DNA from: Synoicihabitans lomoniglobus | Lineage (GTDB): Bacteria; Verrucomicrobiota; Verrucomicrobiia; Opitutales; Opitutaceae | DNA: 64,000 bases | NCBI RefSeq assembly: GCF_029023725.1 | Contig: NZ_CP119075.1 | Coordinates: 3,281,501-3,345,500, forward strand | Reading direction: 5' to 3' | In this document: positions 24,072-31,552 of the stretch, piece by piece | Layout of the letters: each line of letters opens with the position of its first letter | How positions within the stretch are numbered: the stretch's first letter is position 1 | Program-made: the position numbers and the translations under genes | The notes under the pieces: generated by a model | Databases searched by the model: none | Told to the model about the DNA's origin: nothing | What the model saw: the letters and a program-made list of their open reading frames with translations, nothing else

Positions 24072-25544
24072 ATGCCTTTGGAACGAATACTCGTCGTCGA
24101 TGATGAACCTCTCATCCAGCGCTCGCTCGGCCAATTGCTGCGTCGTCGTAAGTTGCATGTCTCCGTCGCCGGCTCGATCCAGGAGGGCGAGGCCGAGTTA
24201 AAAAAGGAAGCCTTCGACCTGGTCTTCCTCGATGTGAACCTGCCCGACGGCGACGGAAAAAATTTCCTCGAACGCATCGTTGACCTGCCGGAACGGCCGC
24301 TGGTCGTCATGATCACCGGTCAGGGCTCCATCGAGCACGCCGTCACGTGCATGCAAATCGGCGCCTTCGACTATTTACTCAAACCCTTCGCGGCGTCGCA
24401 CATCGATGTCGTGCTGGGCAAGACCGAGGCGTTTCGGAAATTGGTGCGGGTCAATCGCTACCTCACGGAACGCGAGCATGCAGCCGGCGACGGATTGATT
24501 TTCGGTCGCAGTCCGGCGATGAACCGCCTGCAACAGCTCATCGCCCGGGTCGCCCCCTCGGACGTGACCGTGTTCGTCACCGGTGAAAACGGCACCGGCA
24601 AGGAGATGATCTCACGCGAACTGTTTCGTCAGTCCCATCGACGCGACGAACCCTACATACGCGTCAATTGTGCGGTGCTTTCCGAATCGTTGATCGAGAG
24701 CGAATTGTTTGGCCACGAACGCGGGGCCTTCACCGGCGCGACCACACGACGCGAGGGACGTTTCGAACTCGCGCACAAGGGCACTTTGTTGCTCGACGAG
24801 GTGAGCGAAATCCCCCCCTCCTCGCAGGCGAAACTGCTGCGGGTGCTCCAGGAGCGGGAGTTCGAACGCGTGGGCGGCACCAAAACCATCAAGGTCGACG
24901 TCCGCATCATCGCCACCTCAAACCGCGATCTGGCCGAATCCGTCGCCAAAGGGGAATTCCGCTCCGATCTTTACTACCGGCTCAACGTCTTTCCCGTGCA
25001 TGTGCCCCCTTTGCGCGATCGTCCCGACGACATCGAGGTGCTGGCCAACGAGTTTCTCCAACGCTTTTCGCGCCGCCACCGCCTCGCGCTCCCCGGCTTC
25101 ACGCCTGAAGCCCTCCGGACCCTCGAGACCTACCGTTGGCCGGGCAACGTGCGGGAGCTCGAAAACACCATTGAGCGAGCGGTCATCCTCGGCGAGGCGG
25201 GCCGACCCGTCTCCGCCGCCCAGTTGAATCTTCCGGACCTGCCCGCCAGTTTTCGTCCCGAATCCGCCCCACCCGCCGTGGCTCCGACGCCGCCGGCCCC
25301 TCTCCCCGTGGCCCCGATCGCGGAGGAAACACTCCCACCGCCGGTCGATCCGCCGTCGGTGCCCAAAACCGACGCCCCCGTGTCACTCTCGGCCCTGGAG
25401 CAAAACGCCATTCTCGAAATGTTGCACGCCAACGGGGGCAACCGCACTCAAACCGCGGAGAAATTGCAGATCTCGATCCGCACACTGCGCAATAAACTCA
25501 CGGAATATCGCGCGCAGGGAATTGAAATCCCCGGCGACCGCTGA
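24072..25544 (+). CDS. Sigma-54-dependent response regulator (NtrC family)
   Basis: 490 residues. The N-terminal receiver has ILVVDDEPLIQRSL and acceptor Asp54 in VFLDVNLPDGDG. The AAA+ domain has Walker A GENGTGKE, the sigma-54 contact loop GAFTGA, Walker B TLLLDEVSEIP and the sensor RWPGNVRELENT. A Pro/Ala-rich linker of about 45 residues (around 397-442) precedes a Fis-type helix-turn-helix (NAILEMLHANGGNRTQTAEK, SIRTLRNKL). It activates genes with -24/-12 promoters. No partner kinase is adjacent; the kinases at 8089-18615, which lack an output domain, are possible but unproven donors. I start at ATG 24072 (MPLERILVVDD). Confidence 0.92.
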   Translation: MPLERILVVDDEPLIQRSLGQLLRRRKLHVSVAGSIQEGEAELKKEAFDLVFLDVNLPDGDGKNFLERIVDLPERPLVVMITGQGSIEHAVTCMQIGAFDYLLKPFAASHIDVVLGKTEAFRKLVRVNRYLTEREHAAGDGLIFGRSPAMNRLQQLIARVAPSDVTVFVTGENGTGKEMISRELFRQSHRRDEPYIRVNCAVLSESLIESELFGHERGAFTGATTRREGRFELAHKGTLLLDEVSEIPPSSQAKLLRVLQEREFERVGGTKTIKVDVRIIATSNRDLAESVAKGEFRSDLYYRLNVFPVHVPPLRDRPDDIEVLANEFLQRFSRRHRLALPGFTPEALRTLETYRWPGNVRELENTIERAVILGEAGRPVSAAQLNLPDLPASFRPESAPPAVAPTPPAPLPVAPIAEETLPPPVDPPSVPKTDAPVSLSALEQNAILEMLHANGGNRTQTAEKLQISIRTLRNKLTEYRAQGIEIPGDR

Positions 25545-25642
25545 ATCCGCCGTCACCCCGGGCGCCTTCCCGCCGGGTATTGCACCAATCCCTTAAAAAA
25601 CGGTTCGACAAGCCGACGCCAGCGCTGCTCTTTTTGAAGATT

Positions 25643-25885
25643 ATGGCACAGTCCGAAGTCCAGTTGATCCGCAAGTCCGACTTCATCGTCGATATCTTCG
25701 CCGTGGGCGCGTTCTTCGCGTTTATGTTCTCCATCCTCCGGTCGCACGTGCCGTCAAACGACCCGACCATGATCATGCTCTGGTCCGTCGGCACGGCCGC
25801 CTGCATGAGCGGTGTGTTCTGGCTCGCGTTGTGGATGTTCCGGGTGGTTTTCCGCTACCAAAAGGAACTCAACGCCCGTAAGTGA
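25643..25885 (+). CDS. Small membrane protein
   Basis: 80 residues, starting MAQSEVQLIRKSDFIVDIFA after a GAAGA ribosome-binding-like site. Two hydrophobic helices (about residues 14-32 and 43-68) are joined by a short polar loop with PSNDPT. The C-terminus is basic (RYQKELNARK), so both ends probably face the cytoplasm. No family name is recognised. It lies between the sigma-54 regulator and the DtxR-type gene, all on the same strand. Confidence 0.65.
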   Translation: MAQSEVQLIRKSDFIVDIFAVGAFFAFMFSILRSHVPSNDPTMIMLWSVGTAACMSGVFWLALWMFRVVFRYQKELNARK

Positions 25886-25933
25886 CCTGCCGTTTCGGGG
25901 GCGAATTCGCTTTAACCGCCCCCCGCAGCCAGA

Positions 25934-26374
25934 TTGAGTCACGCCGTGGCCGCTGACTCGATCTCCACCCTCCCCCGCACAACGTCCGCCGTTGAGGATT
26001 ACCTTGAGCGGATCAGCGACCTGATCAAAACCAAGGGCTACGCGCGCGTAGTGGATATCGCCGCGGAGCTGAAGATCTCCCAAGCCAGTGTCACCACGAT
26101 GGTGCAGCGCCTGGATGCCGAAGGACTGGTCAAATACGAAAAGTATCGGGGCATGGTGCTGACCGAAACTGGTGAAGCCGTCGCCGCCCGTATTGCCCAC
26201 CGCCACGAGCTGTTGACCCAGTTCCTACGCGTCTTGGGTCTCGACGAAAACGTGATCTCACGCGACGTCGAGGGCATGGAGCACCACGTGAGCGCGGAAA
26301 CATTCGCCGTCCTGGAGCGCCTCACGCGTCACCTCGAATCCGACCCCAAACTGGTCGAAAAGCTTCGAGAGTAA
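25934..26374 (+). CDS. DtxR/MntR-type metal-responsive repressor
   Basis: 146 residues. The winged helix is EDYLERISDLIKTKGYARVV, DIAAELKISQASVTTMVQRL and GLVKYEKYRGMVLTETGEAV. A dimerisation region with metal-ligand-like positions follows (RHELLTQFLRVLG, EGMEHHVSAET). It has the short MntR/two-domain length with no SH3 domain, so manganese is the more likely effector. It would repress metal uptake genes; none are adjacent. The start is a TTG at 25934, or a GTG at 25946, just upstream of the DNA-binding domain. Confidence 0.85.
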   Translation: MSHAVAADSISTLPRTTSAVEDYLERISDLIKTKGYARVVDIAAELKISQASVTTMVQRLDAEGLVKYEKYRGMVLTETGEAVAARIAHRHELLTQFLRVLGLDENVISRDVEGMEHHVSAETFAVLERLTRHLESDPKLVEKLRE

Positions 26375-26410
26375 GCCGCGTAGACCACCGCGCCTGCTCA
26401 CGCGACCGGA

Positions 26411-26479
26411 GTCGGGCATAAAGCCCGACCCACTAAACAGATACATCCCGTCTCCGTGGGTCGGGCTTTACCGCCCGAC
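26411..26479. repeat. Compound REP-like inverted repeat
   Basis: Left arm 26411-26433 (GTCGGGCATAAAGCCCGACC...) and right arm 26456-26479 are reverse complements apart from a two-for-three base difference. Each arm is itself an inverted repeat (GTCGGGC...GCCCGAC). It sits between the convergent DtxR-type gene and tatC and may serve as a shared terminator. Confidence 0.75.
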
Positions 26480-26517
26480 ACCACCGACCAGGAGCGGCTC
26501 GTCGCGAACAGAGCCGC

Positions 26518-27345
26518 TTACAGCTCCTCATCCATCGCCGCTTTCATCGCCCGCTTTTCCACCCGCACCGCCGCCACAATGGCGACCCAGTAGAGAATGT
26601 AGAGCGAGAGCGCCAAAACCGACTGATTGATCGGGTCCGGCGTCGGCGTGACAAAGGCCGCCACGACGAAGCACAGCACCAGTGAATGCCGCCACCAGCC
26701 GCGAAGTTTTGCACTGGTGAGCAGGCCGAGATGCACCAGCAATACGATGAGCAGAGGAAACTCGAACGCGGCGCCGACGCCCAGCGTCAGCCAAATCAAA
26801 GTCCCATAATACGATCCCGGGGTCCACCGGGTGATGAACCCAAACAGTTGGTTGAGCTCGATCGAAACTCGAATCGTGCCGGGAACGAGTAGGAAGAAGC
26901 TGAAACACACGCCCATCAGGAACAGCATCATGGCCGCGATACAGCCAGGGAGCACCAATTTGAACTCCTTCTCGTGCAACGCCGGGGCGATAAACTGGCC
27001 CAGAAAATACAGCATCAAGGGCGCCGCCATGATCAACCCGCCCACAAAGCACATCTGAATCACCACGGTGAAACCCTCCATCACCGAGGTCGTGCCCAGA
27101 TCGACCACAAAGTTCGGGTAGTCCGCCTGCACCGAATGCAGCGGCCAAAGCATCAGCTCATTGAACTGTTTCAGCGAAATGCCGATCACTGCTGCGCACA
27201 CCGCAAAAGCGATTGCACTCTTCACCAACGTCCATCGCAGCTCTTCCAAATGGTCGAAAAACGCCATCGGCTTCTCCCGGAGCGAGGCTCCGGAAGCTTC
27301 GTCTGCATTCATGAGTTCGGTTTGTTCGTCGTCGTCGTTCGCCAT
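26518..27345 (-). CDS. tatC: Sec-independent translocase subunit TatC
   Basis: 275 residues. After an acidic, polar N-terminus come the family signature MAFFDHLEELRWTLVKSAIAF and six hydrophobic helices. Other conserved parts are FVGGLIMAAPLMLYFLGQF, the periplasmic FGF-type region (LNQLFGF), LTLGVGAAFEFPLLIVLL and FVTPTPDPINQ. TatC recognises twin-arginine signals and forms the Tat translocase with TatA/B, which are not in this window. It converges with the DtxR-type gene across a REP-like element, and the XylR-type gene lies upstream on the same strand. Confidence 0.95.
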   Translation of the reverse strand: MANDDDEQTELMNADEASGASLREKPMAFFDHLEELRWTLVKSAIAFAVCAAVIGISLKQFNELMLWPLHSVQADYPNFVVDLGTTSVMEGFTVVIQMCFVGGLIMAAPLMLYFLGQFIAPALHEKEFKLVLPGCIAAMMLFLMGVCFSFFLLVPGTIRVSIELNQLFGFITRWTPGSYYGTLIWLTLGVGAAFEFPLLIVLLVHLGLLTSAKLRGWWRHSLVLCFVVAAFVTPTPDPINQSVLALSLYILYWVAIVAAVRVEKRAMKAAMDEEL

Positions 27346-27417
27346 GGCTGGGGCCAGATCGGAAAAGCGGAATCGTGCCGGAATCAGGCGCGAGAGGAAG
27401 CGTAGAGTTTCCGCATC

Positions 27418-28584
27418 TCAACCCCGCTTCACATTCTGTTGATGTCGACGGCGATATTCCCCGGGAGTGATCCGGGACAACCGCTTGAACACCACACTCA
27501 TGTATTCGGTGTGCTCAAAGCCGGCAAACTCGGCGATACGCTTCAGGGGATAATCGGTGTCCACCAGCAGTTGTTTGATCCGATCCACCTGCACGCGACG
27601 AATCTCGGCCTGCGGAGATCGACCAAAAAACTTGCGGAATTTCTTTTCCAACTGACTGCGCGACGCCGACGCGTGCTTGAGCACCTCATCCACCGTCAGC
27701 CCGGAACACGCATGCTCGCGGATGTAGCTCAGCGCCGCCGCCACATTGCGATCGTCCACCGCCAACACGTCGCTCGACTGCCGCGAAACCACGCCCCGCG
27801 GATCGATGCGCACATAACTGCTCTCCAGTGGCTCCCCCGTCATCAGCTTGTGCAACGTTTCCGCGGCGCGATATCCCGATTGAAACGGATCAGTCGCCAC
27901 GCTCGACAGGGGCGGAAACGATAATTCGCAGCGAATCGCATCGTCGTTCGCCCCCAACACCGCCACTTCCTCGGGGACCAATATCCCGGCTTCCTGACAG
28001 GCCGCCATGATTTGAAAGGCACGCATGTCGTTACAGGCCTGCACGCCGATCGGCTTCGGCAAACCGCTGATCCATTTTGCCAGAATCGCGGTTTGTTCCT
28101 GATCCCAGGCCGGACTCAAGTCTCCCGGGTAATCGACCTCAAATACCTCGCATCCCACCCCTCCCAGCTTGGTGGCTTCGAGGAAGCCGTCCCTTCGCTC
28201 GTGCGCCCACGCACAATTGGAAAACCCCGCAAACCCCACCTTCCGGAAGCCGCGCTCCATGAAATGCTCAGCACCCAGATGTCCCAGCGCATGATTGTCG
28301 GGACGAATCTTCGGCACACCTTCGTAGGGCTCGGTATCACTCAAATCGACCAACGGAATGCCCAACAACTTGCACTCTTTCACCATGGCGGGCGTGGTGT
28401 GCCGACTGATCACCCCCGACCACGGCTTGCTGCGTATCCACCCGGGATCGGTCTCCGCCTTGGCCTCGTCGTCAATATAGGCCTGCCAGGGTCGATGCGA
28501 CCGTTCGAAGTGAGCGATGCCCCGCAACATCGCGTTACACTCCTCATAAAACATCATGAATACCAACAGCACTTGGGGACGCAT
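27418..28584 (-). CDS. XylR-type transcriptional regulator (sugar-binding domain plus AraC HTH)
   Basis: 388 residues starting MRPQVLLVFMMFYEECNAML. The N-terminal two-thirds is a LacI/periplasmic-binding-like fold (GVISRHT, IRPDNHALGHLGAEHFMERG, VLGANDDAIRCELSFPPLSS). The C-terminal 100 residues form an AraC double helix-turn-helix (VDEVLKHASASRSQLEKKFR, IKQLLVDTDYPLKRIAEFAG). This is the XylR layout and length, known for xylose control in E. coli. The sugar sensed here cannot be inferred, as no catabolic operon is adjacent. I chose the ATG at 28584; a 12-residue upstream extension is possible. Confidence 0.85.
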   Translation of the reverse strand: MRPQVLLVFMMFYEECNAMLRGIAHFERSHRPWQAYIDDEAKAETDPGWIRSKPWSGVISRHTTPAMVKECKLLGIPLVDLSDTEPYEGVPKIRPDNHALGHLGAEHFMERGFRKVGFAGFSNCAWAHERRDGFLEATKLGGVGCEVFEVDYPGDLSPAWDQEQTAILAKWISGLPKPIGVQACNDMRAFQIMAACQEAGILVPEEVAVLGANDDAIRCELSFPPLSSVATDPFQSGYRAAETLHKLMTGEPLESSYVRIDPRGVVSRQSSDVLAVDDRNVAAALSYIREHACSGLTVDEVLKHASASRSQLEKKFRKFFGRSPQAEIRRVQVDRIKQLLVDTDYPLKRIAEFAGFEHTEYMSVVFKRLSRITPGEYRRRHQQNVKRG

Positions 28585-28775
28585 TCCCTTCACTAGGAAC
28601 AATGCCCCCCCAGGACGCAATAATCCTTAATGCTATCGCAACCCTACGACGCGGTCATCGCGCCTCGCCATCCCAGAACCAGCGTGATCATCGGGACAGC
28701 GACACACCGCCCCATCCGCACAATCACACGCGTCGGCGGCCCGTCCGCCCCCCGCTCCGTTCGTCCCTCTCCCCG

Positions 28776-30227
28776 CTACAAAGACGGTTCGCGACCAAAC
28801 TTTGACCGATAGGTCTGGCGCAGACGCTCCCGCATCTCCGCCGGGGTTTTGATCTGGTCGACCACCCGTTTCCACCACTGATCCGCTTCGACCACATCCC
28901 CGGTGGAAATGGCAAAATAACACAACGTCGCCTGGGCCATCGGGTGCCCGGGCTCCTTCAACAACGCTTCATGCAGCGCTTGCAAGGCTTCGTCATTGCG
29001 ACCGAGCGTGAACCACACGCCCGCGATCTCGATCAACGGATCCGGCTCGCTGGGTTTGAGGCGGTAAGCTTCTTGAAAATGCGCCAACGCCCGCCGTTTC
29101 TGGTTGGATTCGTTCAGTCGACGCCCCTCCGCCAAGTGCAGTCCCCGCGACTCCGGACACCGCGCCAATCCTTTGGTAATCGCCTGATTCGCGGCCACCG
29201 TGTCGCCCATCGTCTTGTAAGCTTCGATCAACTGCAGCCACGATTCCGAATCCTCCGAATCCACCTCCACCGCCTTTTCGAGCGAAAAGCGCGCGCCGGA
29301 AAAATCGCGCTGACTCAATTCCAGTCTACCCAGCTGCCGCAGGTAGGCACTTGAGACCGGATCGAGTAAAATCGCTCGCTGCAAATACGCTTTGGCCTGC
29401 GACGGCTTGCCCGCCGCTCGGGCGACGGCGGCAGCGACGCTCAACCGATACGCGTCCACGCATTCGTTCATGGTCTCATCGAGCCACGGGTCGCTGAAAT
29501 CGACAAACTCCCGACCATCCATACGCAGTTGCACCGCGTCGGCCGCGCGCTCGTGACCCAGTTTGCGCTCCACGCTGACCAGCAGCGACAACGCGCCAAT
29601 GAAGTTCGGATCCTCGGCGGTGGCTTGTTGCAAACGCTGTCGCGCCTGCGTCCAGTTTTCCTCGCGCATCGCCAATCGCGCCAGACCAAGCAGAGCGTAA
29701 ACGTTGCCCGGTTCGAGGGTCAGCACCGCTTCGTAGACGGCGCCCGCTTCGTCGTCGCGGTTGAGCTTGGTCAAGATATCACCCCGGCGCAATCGGGCCG
29801 GCAGGTAATCCGGCGCCAACTCGATCGCCGCCGTCGCCATGATGGCCGCGTCATCGAGCCGACCGAACCCGGCCAGAATACTGACCGGCAGGTGATACCA
29901 CCGCGCCACCCCCGGTTGCAGTTCCTGCAACGCGCCGTAGCACGCCATTGCCTCGGGATAAAATCCGTTGGCATGGTAGATCCGACTCAAACGGACCAAT
30001 CCCTCCGGGGCGCCAAACAGTTCCTTGGTGGCACCTTCCGCCGTCGTTAGATTCCCCGCCAAAAGCGACGTCCACCCCGTCAGATCCGGACGCACCGGCA
30101 CACTCGCCTGCACAAAGTCGCGAGCCCGCGAAGCCTGCAACAATCGCCAGCCGCCCGCCACCGTCGCCACGATGATGACCGCGAGGGACGCTCGACCAAA
30201 CCAACGTGTGTTTCGGGAGGCACTCAT
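28776..30227 (-). CDS. Membrane-anchored TPR protein
   Basis: 483 residues. An N-terminal helix (ASLAVIIVATVAGGWRLLQA) anchors it, with the rest outside the cytoplasm. Repeated TPR-like helix pairs follow, for example YHANGFYPEAMACYGALQEL, NRDDEAGAVYEAVLTLEPGN, YALLGLARLAMREENWTQA, RDFSGARFSLEKAVEVD, and GRNDEALQALHEALLKEPGH. It probably scaffolds a protein complex. Its start overlaps the stop of the VCBS lipoprotein gene by four bases (ATGA at 30224-30227), so the two are co-translated. The cluster also contains two STT3-like proteins. Confidence 0.8.
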   Translation of the reverse strand: MSASRNTRWFGRASLAVIIVATVAGGWRLLQASRARDFVQASVPVRPDLTGWTSLLAGNLTTAEGATKELFGAPEGLVRLSRIYHANGFYPEAMACYGALQELQPGVARWYHLPVSILAGFGRLDDAAIMATAAIELAPDYLPARLRRGDILTKLNRDDEAGAVYEAVLTLEPGNVYALLGLARLAMREENWTQARQRLQQATAEDPNFIGALSLLVSVERKLGHERAADAVQLRMDGREFVDFSDPWLDETMNECVDAYRLSVAAAVARAAGKPSQAKAYLQRAILLDPVSSAYLRQLGRLELSQRDFSGARFSLEKAVEVDSEDSESWLQLIEAYKTMGDTVAANQAITKGLARCPESRGLHLAEGRRLNESNQKRRALAHFQEAYRLKPSEPDPLIEIAGVWFTLGRNDEALQALHEALLKEPGHPMAQATLCYFAISTGDVVEADQWWKRVVDQIKTPAEMRERLRQTYRSKFGREPSL

Positions 30228-31543
30228 GGTGATTTCCGTGCCGTCCACAGCGTGAGGCGGCCCATCTTTTCGTAGGGCGGATAAGAATGAAACGCCCCGG
30301 CCACGATGTCGGGGATGCCGTCACCGGTCAGGTCGCCCACGTCACACGAGATGAGTTGCACCGGCTGCTTCGCCAGCACCTGCATGGTGAAGTTGTTCGT
30401 GCCGTCGTTGCGGAAAACCACCAACGAAATCGCGTCGGGATTCTGCCAGTCGTTGAAGCCACTGACACTCACAATGTCCATCACGCCACGACCTTCCAGA
30501 TCCGCGCCGACTGGACTGTAAGCCCCCGGCATGTCGCCGACGCGATGAAACTTAAACGCGCCCTGGCCGAGGTTTTCGAGCCATTGCAGTCCGTGCCAGG
30601 GACGCTTGCCCGGGTCGGCGTAGGCAAACCCGTCGCCGTTGGTGTAAAGCACGTCCATGCGCCCGTCGCGGTTGATGTCGCTCAGACTGATGCCACTGCT
30701 GCCGTAGTCTTCGTTGGTCGAACCGAACAGAATGCGATCGGTGAAATAACCGCTGCCGCTGTTTTCAAAGTAGTGCACTTCCTCCCACTGCTGCGAAACC
30801 ACCGCGACGATATCCAACGCCCGATCGCCGTTCATGTCGGCCACGCATACATTGATCGCCCCTGAGAGACTGAGCAGAACTTTGCTTTCAAACGTGCCGT
30901 CACCCCGGTTTCGCATCCAGCGGATCTCGCCTTGATCGTAGCCAAACTGCGCCACCGCGAGATCGAGGAGTCCATCGCCATCGAAATCCGCCGCCCGGGC
31001 ATCCGTGACTCGCATCACGTTCTCAGCCACGACGCGCGGGGTGAAATTTTGCGCCCCATCGTTTTCCAATATAAGCAGCGAGCCAATGTGGTCGTTGTTG
31101 GGGAACACCTGCCCCATGCACGACACCAACAGGTCGAGGTCGCCGTCGGCATCCATGTCGACCGCTTCGACATGCACCGGCGCGGGCAGTTGCTCGGCCA
31201 ACACCGTCTCTTCAAATTGCCCCGGGGCCACTTGCCGCAGCCACAGCACGGTCAGCGCCTTGTCGTCGCAGGCCAGCACGTCGTTGCGACCATCCTGGTC
31301 AAGATCGGCGATTCGCACGTGCGAAATCCACGGCGGACCTTCCCCGGCTTTCCCGATGGGAGTCGCGACATAACGATCAGTCGCCCACTCCACCGTGGTT
31401 TTCTCCAACGTAGGCCGAGGCACGGTGACGGACGGTTTTTTGCCACAGCCACTCAGGAGCAATCCCAACGCCCCGATGCCGAGCGCGGCAGCCAGATAAC
31501 AATGACGAGATGTATTCAAATTTCCGATTCCTTCGTAGTTCAC
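30224..31543 (-). CDS. VCBS/FG-GAP repeat lipoprotein
   Basis: 439 residues with a lipoprotein signal (LGIGALGLLLSGCGKK, lipobox LSGC). The mature part is a beta-propeller of FG-GAP/VCBS repeats with calcium-loop motifs such as DLDQDGRNDVL, DMDADGDLDLLV, DFDGDGLLDLAV, DMNGDRALDIV, DINRDGRMDVLY and DLTGDGIPDIV. Such proteins usually act at the cell surface in adhesion or as complex partners. It is co-translated with the TPR protein downstream and follows the STT3-like gene at 31553-34000 by only nine bases, so the four minus-strand genes may form one operon. Confidence 0.85.
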   Translation of the reverse strand: MNYEGIGNLNTSRHCYLAAALGIGALGLLLSGCGKKPSVTVPRPTLEKTTVEWATDRYVATPIGKAGEGPPWISHVRIADLDQDGRNDVLACDDKALTVLWLRQVAPGQFEETVLAEQLPAPVHVEAVDMDADGDLDLLVSCMGQVFPNNDHIGSLLILENDGAQNFTPRVVAENVMRVTDARAADFDGDGLLDLAVAQFGYDQGEIRWMRNRGDGTFESKVLLSLSGAINVCVADMNGDRALDIVAVVSQQWEEVHYFENSGSGYFTDRILFGSTNEDYGSSGISLSDINRDGRMDVLYTNGDGFAYADPGKRPWHGLQWLENLGQGAFKFHRVGDMPGAYSPVGADLEGRGVMDIVSVSGFNDWQNPDAISLVVFRNDGTNNFTMQVLAKQPVQLISCDVGDLTGDGIPDIVAGAFHSYPPYEKMGRLTLWTARKSP

Positions 31544-31552
31544 TTGATCCGG

